A stretch of DNA of 64,000 bases from Thermomonas fusca DSM 15424 (GCF_000423885.1 NZ_AUIV01000023.1:1-64000), one strand, 5' to 3'; counted from the first letter of the stretch, positions 26,232 to 35,194 are shown. Numbers and translations are program-made. The notes: generated by a model from the sequence alone, not told the origin.

Positions 26232-27323
26232 TCAGTCGCGCAGTTCCATCACATGGCAGGGCAGCTCCAGTTGCTCCAGCACCGCGTCGGTGACGGCGCG
26301 GGTGCCGACGGCGCGCGCGCGGTCGGAGGTCAGGTCGGCGGTGAGGACCCCGGCGTCGAGTGCCTGCGACACCGCCAGCTCCACGCACTGCGCCTCGCCC
26401 TCCAGCTCCAGCGCGTGGCGCAGCAGCATCGCCGCGCTGAGGATCGCGGCATAGGGATTGGCGATGCCCTTTCCGGCAATGTCCGGCGCGCTGCCGTGGA
26501 TCGGTTCGAAGATGCCGCCGCGACCCTCACCCAGCGAGGCGCTGGGCAGCAGGCCCAGCGACCCGGCCAGCATCGCGGCTTCGTCGGTGAGGATGTCGCC
26601 GAACATGTTCTCGGTGACGATCACGTCGAACGAACGCGGCCGCGCCAGCAGGTGCATCGCCATCGAATCGACCAGCTGGTGCTCCAGCTGCACGTCGGGA
26701 AACTCCTCGCCCACGATGCGCGTCGTGACGTCGCGCCACAACCGCGAGGTTTCCAGCACGTTGGCCTTGTCCACCGAGGTCAGCCTGCCGCTGCGCGCGC
26801 GTGCCAGCGCGGCGGCATGGCGCACCACCCGTTCGATCTCGGCGACGCTGTAGCGGCACAGATCGGACGCATCGCCGTCGCCGCGAGTCTTGTCGCCGAA
26901 GTAGATGCCGCCAGTCAGTTCGCGCACCACGATCAGGTCCACGCCCTGCAGAAGGTGGGGCTTGATCGGCGAGGCGCCGAGCGTGGCCGCGTGCGGCTTG
27001 ACCGGGCGCAGGTTGGCGTACAGGCCCAGCGCCTTGCGGATCGCCAGCAGCCCCTGTTCCGGGCGCACTTTGGCGCTGGGATCCGACCATTTTGGGCCGC
27101 CCACCGCGCCCAGCAGGATGGCGTCGGCGGAGCGCGCCGCGGCCAGCGTTTCCGCAGGCAGCGCGCTGCCGCTGGCGTCGATGGCGGCGCCGCCTATCAG
27201 GTGTTCGCTGAAGTCGAAGTCGTGGCCATAGCGCGCGGCCACCGCGCGCAGGACGGCAACGGCGGCGGCGGTGACTTCGGGGCCGATGCCGTCACCCGGC
27301 AGTACGACGATGTTGGCGTGCAT
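26232..27323 (-). CDS. leuB: 3-isopropylmalate dehydrogenase
   Basis: LeuB oxidises and decarboxylates 3-isopropylmalate to 2-oxoisocaproate with NAD+. The 363-aa protein has the substrate and metal motifs VVRELTGGIYFGDK, VTENMFGDILTDEAAMLAGSLGLLPSASLG and the NAD-binding EPIHGSAPDIAGKGIANP. It is the last gene of the minus-strand ilvC-to-leuB operon, 27 bp after leuA, and is separated from leuCD, which face it. Expression should thus follow the ilv attenuator more than the LysR-controlled leuCD. Confidence 0.96.
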   Translation of the reverse strand: MHANIVVLPGDGIGPEVTAAAVAVLRAVAARYGHDFDFSEHLIGGAAIDASGSALPAETLAAARSADAILLGAVGGPKWSDPSAKVRPEQGLLAIRKALGLYANLRPVKPHAATLGASPIKPHLLQGVDLIVVRELTGGIYFGDKTRGDGDASDLCRYSVAEIERVVRHAAALARARSGRLTSVDKANVLETSRLWRDVTTRIVGEEFPDVQLEHQLVDSMAMHLLARPRSFDVIVTENMFGDILTDEAAMLAGSLGLLPSASLGEGRGGIFEPIHGSAPDIAGKGIANPYAAILSAAMLLRHALELEGEAQCVELAVSQALDAGVLTADLTSDRARAVGTRAVTDAVLEQLELPCHVMELRD

Positions 27324-27350
27324 GTGTGCGGTTCCTTGGGGGGAGTAGGG

Positions 27351-28919
27351 TCAGGCGGGGATCGCCACGGGTTGCGTGGCCTGAGTGCGCAGCACGCGGT
27401 TGGCGACGTCGAGCCAGGCGATCGCGCTGGCTTCAAGCACGTCGCGGCTGGTGCCTTGGCCGCTGAGCGTCTCGCCGTCGATGCGCGTGCTCAGGTTGGC
27501 TTCGCCGCGGGCGTCACGGCCGATGCCCATGCTGTGCACTTCGTAGCTCTCCAGTGCGAAATCGACGCCCGTCGCCTGCGCCAGCGCGGCGAACAGCGCG
27601 GCGATGGGGCCGTCGCCATGGGCGTCCTGGCGTACCTGGCTGCCGTCGGGATCGGACAGTTCCACCTGCGCGCGGGTGTGCTGGCCTTCGTCGGTCAGGT
27701 GCATCGCGGCGATGCGCCAACCGGGGCCGAAGCGTTCGCCTTCGACCAGCTGCAGCAGGTCGGCATCGCCGATCACGTGCTGGGTCTGGGTCAGCGCCTT
27801 GGCATCGGCGATCACCCGGTCCAGCTGCACATCGTCCAGCACATGGCCCAGCGCGCGCAGGCGGTCGGCTACCGCCGCGCGCCCGCTGTGGCGGCCCAGC
27901 ACCAGCTGTGAATCCGGCCAGCCCACGTCCTGCGGGCGCATGATCTCGTAGGTGTCGCGGTTCTTCAGCATGCCGTGCTGGTGGATGCCGGACTCGTGCG
28001 CGAACGCGTTCAGGCCGACGATGGCCTTGTTGCGCTGTACCTGGATGCCGGTGATGCGCGACAGCAGGCGCGAGGTGTCCAGCAGCTTCGGGGTGGCGAT
28101 GCGGGTATCCGCGCCGTACCAGCCCCGGCGCACCTTCATCGCCATCACCAGTTCTTCCAGCGCGGCGTTGCCGGCACGCTCGCCGATGCCGTTGATGGTG
28201 CATTCCACCTGCCGCGCGCCGCCCTCGATGGCGGCCAGCGAGTTGGCCACGGCCAGGCCCAGGTCGTTGTGGCAGTGTGCGCTGAACACGACGCCGTTGG
28301 CGCCCTTCACGTTGGTGCGCAGGAAACGGAACAGCTCGCGGATTTCCTCCGGCGTGGCGTAACCCACGGTGTCCGGCACGTTGACGGTGCGCGCGCCGGC
28401 GGCGATCGCCGCTTCGAACACCTCGACCAGGAAGTCGCGCTCGGTGCGGAAGGCGTCCTCCGCGGAAAACTCCACGTCATCGACGTGCCGGAGCGCCAGC
28501 TCGACGCCCATCACCGCGCGTTCGATCACCTGCTGCTTCGACATCGACAGCTTGTGTTCGCGGTGCAGCGGGCTGGTGGAAATGAACACGTGGATGCGCG
28601 GTGCGGCGGCGGCATCCAGCGCGCGTGCGCAGGCTTCGATGTCGCCGGCGTGGCAGCGTGCCAGCCCGGCGATTGCGGCGCCGCGCACATTGCGTGCGAT
28701 GGCCTGCACGGCGCCGAAGTCGGCCGGCGAGCTGTTGGGGAAGCCGGCCTCGATCACGTCCACGCCGAGATCGGCCAGTGCGTGGGCGAAGGCGATCTTC
28801 TGCAGGCTGCTCATGGTGAAGCCCGGTGACTGTTCGCCATCGCGCAGGGTGGTGTCGAAGATGACGACACGATCGGGAGATGCGTGTTCCGCGGCGGCGG
28901 CGTTGGTGCTTGCGTTCAT
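27351..28919 (-). CDS. leuA: 2-isopropylmalate synthase
   Basis: LeuA condenses acetyl-CoA with 2-oxoisovalerate, the first committed step to leucine. The 522-aa protein has the HMGL-like barrel with VVIFDTTLRDGEQSPGF (about 17-34) and the metal-binding HxH in FSAHCHNDLGLAVAN. A C-terminal allosteric leucine domain (about 390-515) follows. The start at 28919 overlaps the ilvA stop (ATGA). Feedback inhibition by leucine is expected from the intact regulatory domain. Confidence 0.96.
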   Translation of the reverse strand: MNASTNAAAAEHASPDRVVIFDTTLRDGEQSPGFTMSSLQKIAFAHALADLGVDVIEAGFPNSSPADFGAVQAIARNVRGAAIAGLARCHAGDIEACARALDAAAAPRIHVFISTSPLHREHKLSMSKQQVIERAVMGVELALRHVDDVEFSAEDAFRTERDFLVEVFEAAIAAGARTVNVPDTVGYATPEEIRELFRFLRTNVKGANGVVFSAHCHNDLGLAVANSLAAIEGGARQVECTINGIGERAGNAALEELVMAMKVRRGWYGADTRIATPKLLDTSRLLSRITGIQVQRNKAIVGLNAFAHESGIHQHGMLKNRDTYEIMRPQDVGWPDSQLVLGRHSGRAAVADRLRALGHVLDDVQLDRVIADAKALTQTQHVIGDADLLQLVEGERFGPGWRIAAMHLTDEGQHTRAQVELSDPDGSQVRQDAHGDGPIAALFAALAQATGVDFALESYEVHSMGIGRDARGEANLSTRIDGETLSGQGTSRDVLEASAIAWLDVANRVLRTQATQPVAIPA

Positions 28920-30016
28920 GCGTAGCTGGTCTCGGGTGCGGGTTCGGTGCGCGCGCTGCGCGGCACGGGAATGGCGACGGCTGGGAGCGGGCCGGCAGCA
29001 CGCGGGGGCGTGGAGGCTGCCGGCGGCATAAGTCGCTCCTGCCTGCGCTGCCGCGGTTTGCGCGGCGGGCGTGGCCGCACGTCCTGCAGCAGCCCCGCCA
29101 GCACCGCTGCATCGAGATTGCCGCCGGAGACCACCGCGCACTTGCGCCTGGCCGCGACGCGCTTGCCCGCGGCCAGCGCCAGCGCGCCCGCGCCCTCGGC
29201 GATTAGGTGTTCCTCCAGCGCCAGGCGCACCAGCGTCTCGCGCAGCTCGGCCTCGCGCACGATGACCACGTCGTCCAGCAGCTCCGCCAGCACGCGGCGG
29301 GTCAGCGCACCCGGGATCTTCACCTTCACCCCGTCGGCGAGCGTTGCCACCGGTTCGATGATCCGGTCGTCGCCGCGCAGCGCGCGCGCCATTGCATCGA
29401 CGCCCTCCACCTGCGCGCCGATCACCCGCACGCCCTGCGCCTTCAGCGCCAGCGCAACGCCCGCCGCCAGCCCGCCGCCGCCGATCGGCACGATCACCAC
29501 GTCAGGGGAAAGCGCGATGGCGATTTCCAGCCCCACCGTGCCCTGGCCGGCGATCACGTCGGGATCGTCGAACGCGGACAGCAGCCGGTAGCCGTGCTGC
29601 GCGGCCAGCTCGGCGGCGAAGGCCCTGGCTTCGTCGTAGCTGTCGCCGTGCAGCCGCACGGTGGCGCCCCAGTGGGAGACGCCGGCGATCTTGGTGGCCG
29701 GCGCGCTCTTCGGCATCACCGTGATCGCCTGCATGCCCAGCCGGTAGGCGGCCCAGGCCAGGCCCTGCGCGTGGTTGCCAGCGGAGGCGGTGATGGTGGG
29801 ACGCAGATCGCCGCGTTCGCGCGCCGCCAGCAGCGCGTTCATCGCGCCGCGCACCTTGTACGAACCGGTGCGCTGCAGGTTTTCCAGCTTCAGCCAGCAG
29901 CCGGAACGCTCGGCGTAGTGCAACGGCGTCGGGCTGAGATAGCGGCGCAGCCGCGCCTGCGCCGCCAGCACGTCGCTGGCGGTGGGGGCGTGCAGGGTGG
30001 CTACGTCCGCGCTCAT
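28916..30016 (-). CDS. ilvA: Threonine dehydratase, short form with unusual tail
   Basis: Converts threonine to 2-oxobutyrate for isoleucine synthesis using PLP. The 366-aa protein has the PLP lysine in RTGSYKVRGAMNALL (about 52), the phosphate loop PIGGGGLAAG and the family core to about residue 315. It has no C-terminal ACT-like regulatory domain, unlike biosynthetic E. coli IlvA of about 510 residues. Instead it ends in about 50 residues rich in Pro, Arg and Ala, without a recognisable fold. Its place between ilvM and leuA, overlapping both by 4 bp, argues for a biosynthetic role. Confidence 0.92.
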   Translation of the reverse strand: MSADVATLHAPTASDVLAAQARLRRYLSPTPLHYAERSGCWLKLENLQRTGSYKVRGAMNALLAARERGDLRPTITASAGNHAQGLAWAAYRLGMQAITVMPKSAPATKIAGVSHWGATVRLHGDSYDEARAFAAELAAQHGYRLLSAFDDPDVIAGQGTVGLEIAIALSPDVVIVPIGGGGLAAGVALALKAQGVRVIGAQVEGVDAMARALRGDDRIIEPVATLADGVKVKIPGALTRRVLAELLDDVVIVREAELRETLVRLALEEHLIAEGAGALALAAGKRVAARRKCAVVSGGNLDAAVLAGLLQDVRPRPPRKPRQRRQERLMPPAASTPPRAAGPLPAVAIPVPRSARTEPAPETSYA

Positions 30017-30246
30017 GCTTCGCGTACTTCCACCGCCAGGCAGTCGTACAGCCTGGCCAGCTGGTGCTGCAGGCTTTCCGGTTCGCGGCTGCCTTCCACG
30101 GTCATGCGCAGCTGCCAGTGATCGCCGTCGTCCTGGGTTTCGCCATCGACGCTGACCGGTTGGAAACCGCGGCGCTCGGTGGTGCCCAGCACGCGGGCCA
30201 GTGCGCCCTCGGCACGGCGCAGGGTGAGTTCAAGCCGGTAGCGCAT
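30013..30246 (-). CDS. ilvM: Acetolactate synthase small (regulatory) subunit, IlvM type
   Basis: A 77-aa ACT-type protein (RYRLELTLRRAEGALARVLGTTERRGFQPVSV) matching the short IlvM subunit of acetolactate synthase II, which activates and stabilises the large subunit. The start at 30246 lies 17 bp inside the 3' end of ilvG, and the stop overlaps ilvA by 4 bp, so translation is coupled on both sides. The length equals that of the short IlvM form rather than the valine-sensitive IlvN/IlvH. Confidence 0.88.
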   Translation of the reverse strand: MRYRLELTLRRAEGALARVLGTTERRGFQPVSVDGETQDDGDHWQLRMTVEGSREPESLQHQLARLYDCLAVEVREA

Positions 30247-31975
30247 GGGGCGTCTCCGAGGGCGTGCGTGCGGTGCTGGCCACCGCGTCGTCGTGGGCGG
30301 GATCGAGCATCTGCTGCGCGTTGTTGCGGTTGGGCGGCACCAGCGGCCAGACGTTGGCGGCGGTGTCGATGGCCACGTGCAGCAGCGCCGGGCCGTCGGC
30401 ATCCAGCAGCGCCTGCAGCGCGGCGTCGACGCCGTCGGCGCGGTCCACGTGCAGGGCGGTGATGCCGAAGGCGGCGGCGATCGCGGCGAAGTCCGGGTTG
30501 TCGGACAGGTCGATCTCGGAATAGCGCTGCTCGAAGAACAGTTCCTGCCACTGCCGGACCATGCCCAGCGCCTGGTTGTCCAGCAGCACGATCTTCACCG
30601 GCGAGCGGTAGCGCCGCAGCGTCGCCAGCTCCTGGATGTTCATCATGATCGAGCCGTCGCCGCTGACGCAGACCACCCGCGTCTCGGGCCTGGCTTCCTG
30701 CGCGCCCAGCGCTGCCGGCAGGCCGAAACCCATCGCGCCGAGGCCGCCGGAGGTCAGGTGCTTGCGCGGATGGTCCATCCGCCAGTGCTGCGCCACCCAC
30801 ATCTGGTGTTGGCCGACGTCGCAAGCGACCGTCGCATCCGGCGCCAGCTCCGACAGTCGCTTCAGCAGCGCCGGCGCATACACGCCGCTGCCCGGCGCGT
30901 CGTAGCGCGCGGCGAACTGCTGTGCGCGCTGTTTGCACTGCGCACGCCAGGCCTTGCGCGCCGCGCCGTGGCGGCCATGCAGGTGGGCAGCGCAGGCGAG
31001 GGTCAACCGGGTCAGGGTGGTGGCGATGTCGCCGCGCACGCCGGCATCGGCATGACGCAGCTTGCCGATTTCGCAGGCGTCGATGTCCATGTGGACGACG
31101 CGCGCGTGCGGCGCGAACTCGGCCAGCTTGCCGGTGGCGCGGTCGTCGAAGCGTGCGCCAACCACGATCAGCAGGTCGGCCTCCTGCACGGCCAGGTTGG
31201 CGGCGCGGCTGCCGTGCATGCCCAGCATGCCAAGGTTGAGCGGGTGCTGCGTGGGCAGTGCGCCGAGGCCCTTCAGGGTCAGCACGGCCGGGATCTGGGT
31301 TGCATCGACGAAGGTGCGGAACGCCGGCACGGCCTCGCCCAGCGCAATCCCGCCGCCGGCGTACAGCACCGGCCGCTGCGCCTGCGCGATCAGCGCCAGC
31401 GCGGCGTGCAGCGAGGCGTCGGTTGGCGCTTCCGGTGCATCGGTGCCGGACGACACATGCGCCGGCAGCTGCGCGGCGTTGGCGATCTGCACGTCCTTCG
31501 GCAGGTCGATCAGCACCGGGCCGGGGCGACCGCTGCGCGCCAGCCGGAACGCTTCGCCCAGCATCGTCGGCAGGTCCTCGACGCGGCGGGCGATGAAGCT
31601 GTGTTTCACCATCGGCATGGTCATCCCGAACACGTCCAGCTCCTGGAACGCGTCGGTGCCCATCAGGTGGGTGGGCACCTGTCCGGTGATGACCACCATC
31701 GGCACCGAGTCCAGCATCGCATCCGCGATCCCCGTGACCAGGTTGGACGCGCCGGGGCCGGAGGTGGCCACGCATACGCCGACGCGCCCGCTGGCCCGCG
31801 CGTACCCGTTCGCCGCGAACGCCGCGCCCTGCTCGTGGCGGGGCAGCACGTGGCGCAGCCTCGGGGTATCGTGCAGGGCGTCGTAGAACGGCATGATCGC
31901 GCCGCCCGGATAGCCGAACAGCGTGTCCACGCCTTCGGCCACCAGCGCCTGCGCCAACCAGCGGGCGCCGTTCAT
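30230..31975 (-). CDS. ilvG: Acetolactate synthase large (catalytic) subunit
   Basis: A ThDP- and FAD-dependent enzyme making 2-acetolactate and 2-aceto-2-hydroxybutyrate. The 581-aa protein has the catalytic Glu in PRHEQGAAFAANGYARASG (about 47), the FAD-region segment VGARFDDRATGKL and the ThDP-binding GDGSIMMNIQEL. The start at 31975 (MNGARWLAQ) overlaps the ilvC stop by 1 bp (TGATG). Its tail of about 20 residues after VPPNRNNAQQML overlaps the ilvM start. Confidence 0.95.
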   Translation of the reverse strand: MNGARWLAQALVAEGVDTLFGYPGGAIMPFYDALHDTPRLRHVLPRHEQGAAFAANGYARASGRVGVCVATSGPGASNLVTGIADAMLDSVPMVVITGQVPTHLMGTDAFQELDVFGMTMPMVKHSFIARRVEDLPTMLGEAFRLARSGRPGPVLIDLPKDVQIANAAQLPAHVSSGTDAPEAPTDASLHAALALIAQAQRPVLYAGGGIALGEAVPAFRTFVDATQIPAVLTLKGLGALPTQHPLNLGMLGMHGSRAANLAVQEADLLIVVGARFDDRATGKLAEFAPHARVVHMDIDACEIGKLRHADAGVRGDIATTLTRLTLACAAHLHGRHGAARKAWRAQCKQRAQQFAARYDAPGSGVYAPALLKRLSELAPDATVACDVGQHQMWVAQHWRMDHPRKHLTSGGLGAMGFGLPAALGAQEARPETRVVCVSGDGSIMMNIQELATLRRYRSPVKIVLLDNQALGMVRQWQELFFEQRYSEIDLSDNPDFAAIAAAFGITALHVDRADGVDAALQALLDADGPALLHVAIDTAANVWPLVPPNRNNAQQMLDPAHDDAVASTARTPSETPHALPA

Positions 31976-32967
31976 CACGCGGCCTCGGCTTGCTTGGCGG
32001 CCGGCTGCGGCGCGTTGGCCAGCCACTGCATGTTGGCGCGCAGCTTCTTGCCGATGGCCTCGATCGGATGCTCCAGGTCGGCCTGCTTCAGCGCCTTGTA
32101 GTTGGCATTGCCGGCCGCGTATTCGGCGATCCACTGGCGGGCGAAGGTGCCGTCCTGGATTTCCGCCAGCACCTTCTTCATCTGCGCGCGGGTGTTGGCA
32201 TCCACCACGTAGTCGCCGCGGGTCAGCGCGCCGTACTGCGCGGTTTCGCTGATGAACTCGTGCATGCGGGTGATGCCGCCTTCGTAGAACAGATCGACGA
32301 TCAGCTTCAGCTCGTGCAGGCATTCGTAGTAGGCCACCTCGGGCTGGTAGCCGGCTTCCACCAGCGTTTCCCAGCCCGCCTGCACCAGCCGCGTGGCGCC
32401 GCCGCACAGCACCGCCTGCTCGCCGAACAGGTCGGTTTCGGTTTCCTCCTTGAAGGTGGTCCTGATCGCGTTCTGGCGCGCGCCGCCGATGCCGGCGCAA
32501 TAGGTCATCGCCAGCTGCTCGGCGTGGCCGCTGCGGTCCTGGTGCACCGCGTACACCGACGGCACGCCGCGGCCGATCTCGTACTCGCGACGCACCAGCG
32601 CACCCGGGCCCTTGGGTGCGACCAGCACCACGTCGAGGTCGTCGCGCGGGGTGATCTGGCCGTAGTGGACGTTGAAGCCGTGGGCGAACAGCAGGCAGGC
32701 GCCCGGGTCCATGTTCGGCTCGAGGACTTCGCCATACAGCTGCGGCTGCACCATGTCGGGGGTGAGCACGGCAACGATCTGCGCGCCCTTCACCGCCTCG
32801 GCGGGGGTCTTCACCGTGAAGCCGTCGGCCTTCGCCTTGAACTCGGTCGGGCCGCCCGGGCGCAGGCCGATGGTGACGTCGAAGCTGGAGTCGCGCAGGT
32901 TGAGCGCGTGCGCGCGGCCCTGGCTGCCGTAGCCGATGATGGCGATGCGGGGTTTGCTGCTGGTCAT
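31975..32967 (-). CDS. ilvC: Ketol-acid reductoisomerase
   Basis: IlvC catalyses the Mg- and NADPH-dependent alkyl migration and reduction of acetohydroxy acids. The 330-aa protein is a class I (short) form with the dinucleotide loop IGYGSQGRAHALNLRDS and the metal ligands in ETDLFGEQAVLCGG. It is the first gene of the ilvC-ilvG-ilvM-ilvA-leuA-leuB operon and lies directly after the leader peptide and attenuator. An AGGA ribosome site precedes ATG 32967. Confidence 0.97.
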   Translation of the reverse strand: MTSSKPRIAIIGYGSQGRAHALNLRDSSFDVTIGLRPGGPTEFKAKADGFTVKTPAEAVKGAQIVAVLTPDMVQPQLYGEVLEPNMDPGACLLFAHGFNVHYGQITPRDDLDVVLVAPKGPGALVRREYEIGRGVPSVYAVHQDRSGHAEQLAMTYCAGIGGARQNAIRTTFKEETETDLFGEQAVLCGGATRLVQAGWETLVEAGYQPEVAYYECLHELKLIVDLFYEGGITRMHEFISETAQYGALTRGDYVVDANTRAQMKKVLAEIQDGTFARQWIAEYAAGNANYKALKQADLEHPIEAIGKKLRANMQWLANAPQPAAKQAEAA

Positions 32968-33002
32968 TGCGGTGGTTCCTGTTGGGAAGGTTTTGCGCGG
33001 GC

Positions 33003-33040
33003 CAAAACGAAAAACCCCGCACCTTGCGGTGCGGGGTTTT
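33003..33040 (-). terminator. ilv attenuator terminator
   Basis: On the minus strand, a perfect 13-bp stem (33028-33040 with 33011-33023) and tetraloop GCAA are followed by the run TTTTTCGTTTT. It lies 36 bp upstream of the ilvC start codon and 30 bp after the stop of the leader peptide. This is a textbook intrinsic terminator placed to attenuate the operon. Confidence 0.9.
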
Positions 33041-33069
33041 GCGATTCGGGCGTTGGTTTGCTGCTTTTC

Positions 33070-33183
33070 TTACACGCCGGATCGTCCCGCACCTGTGGGC
33101 GAGCTAATAAGTACGAGGACGAGGATGGACGCCGCCTTCGAGGCGGTCATCGGGGTCGGCGGTGGCATGTGGCGCTGCAACAT
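33070..33183 (-). CDS. ilvL: ilv operon leader peptide
   Basis: A 37-codon reading frame upstream of ilvC whose codons 20-26 (33106-33126) read Ile-Leu-Val-Leu-Val-Leu-Ile, i.e. seven consecutive branched-chain codons. All three end products of the pathway are represented. The frame ends 30 bp before the 13-bp attenuator stem. Ribosome stalling at these codons would favour an antiterminator; fast translation would permit termination. Internal ATGs at 33168 and 33150 are possible alternative starts and all keep the control codons. A hairpin (CCGCC-TTCGA-GGCGG on the plus strand, 33132-33146) just before the control codons could pause polymerase. Confidence 0.85.
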   Translation of the reverse strand: MLQRHMPPPTPMTASKAASILVLVLISSPTGAGRSGV

Positions 33184-33219
33184 GTTTTCAGATAAACATG
33201 CTTTCGACGCTGCTGTCAA
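33181..33219 (-). promoter_or_regulatory. ilvC operon promoter with overlapping palindrome
   Basis: Reading the minus strand, TTGACA (33214-33219) is a perfect -35 box, with an 18-bp spacer to TTATCT (33190-33195) as a -10. Transcription would start close to 33183, which is the A of the first leader ATG. A perfect inverted repeat CATGTTT-N6-AAACATG (33181-33200) overlaps the -10 box and start point and could be an operator. The -35 is strong; the -10 and operator are inferred. Confidence 0.6.
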
Positions 33220-33328
33220 CCGTCGTGCCCATGCCGTTTTCGCATGAGCGAAAGTTGCAGCGGAAACCGCGCAAATGCAGCAGGATCAAGGCCTGCAGCG
33301 CGTGAACGCCGCCCACGGATTTTCCAAG

Positions 33329-35185
33329 ATGCCCGACTACCGCTCAAAAACCTCCACCCACGGCCGCAACATGGCCGGCGCCCGCGCGCTGTGGCGCGCC
33401 ACCGGCATGCGCGACGACGACTTCCACAAACCCATCGTCGCCATCGCCAATTCCTTCACCCAGTTCGTGCCCGGCCACGTGCACCTGAAGGACATGGGTC
33501 AGCTGGTCGCGCGCGAAGTCGAGGTTGCCGGCGGCGTCGCCAAGGAGTTCAACACGATTGCAGTCGACGACGGCATCGCGATGGGACACGACGGCATGCT
33601 GTATTCGCTGCCCTCGCGCGAAGTGATCGCCGATTCGGTGGAGTACATGGCGAATGCGCACTGCGCCGATGCGCTGGTGTGCATCAGCAACTGCGACAAG
33701 ATCACCCCCGGCATGCTGATGGCCGCGCTGCGGCTGAACATCCCCACGGTGTTCGTGTCCGGCGGGCCGATGGAAGCGGGCAAGACCCGGCTTGCCGATG
33801 GCAGCGCGGCCGAACAGAAGCTGGATCTGGTCGATGCGATGGTGATGGCCGCCGATGCGGCGGTGAGCGACGAGCAGGTCGCCGCGGTGGAGCGCAGCGC
33901 CTGCCCGACCTGCGGTTCGTGCAGCGGCATGTTCACCGCCAATTCGATGAACTGCCTGACCGAAGCGCTGGGCCTGTCGCTGCCCGGCAACGGCACCACG
34001 CTGGCCACCCACGCCGATCGCGAAGCACTGTTCAAGCGCGCCGGCCGCCTCATCGTCGAACTCTGCCATCGCTGGTACGGCGGCGAGGATGCCAGCGCGC
34101 TGCCGCGCGGGATCGCGACGTTCGAGGCGTTCGAGAACGCGATGGCGCTGGACATCGCGATGGGCGGTTCCACCAACACCATCCTGCACCTGCTTGCCGC
34201 CGCGCAGGAAGCGGGCGTCGCCTTCGACCTGCGCGACATCGACCGACTCTCGCGGCGCATTCCTCAGCTGTGCAAGGTGGCGCCGAATTCGCCGAAGTAC
34301 CACGTCGAGGACGTGCATCGCGCCGGCGGGATCATGGCGATCCTCGGCGAGCTGGCCCGCGGTGGGCTGCTGCATGCCGACGTGCCGACCGTGCATGCGA
34401 AAACGCTGGGCGAGGCGATCGCGCAATGGGACATCGCCACGGTCGATGACGAGGCGGTGCGCACGTTCTATCGCGCCGGCCCGGCCGGCATCCCGACCCA
34501 GGTCGCCTTCAGCCAGTCCACCCGCTGGCCCACGTTGGACCTGGATCGATCCGAAGGCTGCATCCGCGACGTGGCGCATGCCTATTCGCAGGAGGGCGGA
34601 CTCGCCGTGCTGTACGGCAACCTCGCGATGGATGGCTGCGTGGTGAAGACCGCCGGCGTGGACGAGTCCATCCACGTGTTCGAGGGCCGCGCGCGCGTCT
34701 ATGAAAGCCAGGACGCGGCGGTGGCCGGTATCCTCGGCGACGAGGTACAGGCCGGCGACGTGGTGGTGATCCGCTACGAAGGCCCGAAGGGCGGGCCGGG
34801 CATGCAGGAGATGCTGTACCCGACCAGCTACCTGAAATCGAAAGGGCTCGGCAAGGCCTGCGCGCTGCTCACCGACGGACGTTTCTCCGGCGGAACCTCG
34901 GGCCTCTCGATCGGCCACGTGTCGCCGGAAGCGGCGGCGGGCGGGACCATCGGACTGGTTCGCGACGGCGACCGCATCCGCATCGACATTCCGCAACGTT
35001 CCATCGAATTGCGCGTCGATGAAGGCGAGCTTGCAACGCGCCGCGCGGAGCAGGACGCGCGGGGCTGGAAGCCCGCGCAGCCGCGCGCGCGCAAGGTCAG
35101 CGTGGCGTTGAAGGCGTATGCGCTGCTGGCGACCAGCGCCGACAAGGGCGCGGTGCGCAACCGGGAACTGCTGGAAGGGGCGTGA
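33329..35185 (+). CDS. ilvD: Dihydroxy-acid dehydratase
   Basis: IlvD dehydrates 2,3-dihydroxy-acids to the 2-oxo acids of valine and isoleucine using an Fe-S cluster. The 618-aa protein starts MPDYRSKTSTHGRNMAGARA like E. coli IlvD. It has the cluster cysteines in CISNCDKITPGM and CPTCGSCSGMFTANSMNCL. It is divergent from ilvC across the regulatory region and ends 9 bp from rpiA on the other strand. An upstream in-frame start at 33275 exists but is not supported by the family N-terminus. Confidence 0.96.
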   Translation: MPDYRSKTSTHGRNMAGARALWRATGMRDDDFHKPIVAIANSFTQFVPGHVHLKDMGQLVAREVEVAGGVAKEFNTIAVDDGIAMGHDGMLYSLPSREVIADSVEYMANAHCADALVCISNCDKITPGMLMAALRLNIPTVFVSGGPMEAGKTRLADGSAAEQKLDLVDAMVMAADAAVSDEQVAAVERSACPTCGSCSGMFTANSMNCLTEALGLSLPGNGTTLATHADREALFKRAGRLIVELCHRWYGGEDASALPRGIATFEAFENAMALDIAMGGSTNTILHLLAAAQEAGVAFDLRDIDRLSRRIPQLCKVAPNSPKYHVEDVHRAGGIMAILGELARGGLLHADVPTVHAKTLGEAIAQWDIATVDDEAVRTFYRAGPAGIPTQVAFSQSTRWPTLDLDRSEGCIRDVAHAYSQEGGLAVLYGNLAMDGCVVKTAGVDESIHVFEGRARVYESQDAAVAGILGDEVQAGDVVVIRYEGPKGGPGMQEMLYPTSYLKSKGLGKACALLTDGRFSGGTSGLSIGHVSPEAAAGGTIGLVRDGDRIRIDIPQRSIELRVDEGELATRRAEQDARGWKPAQPRARKVSVALKAYALLATSADKGAVRNRELLEGA

Positions 35186-35194
35186 CGCCCCGCC

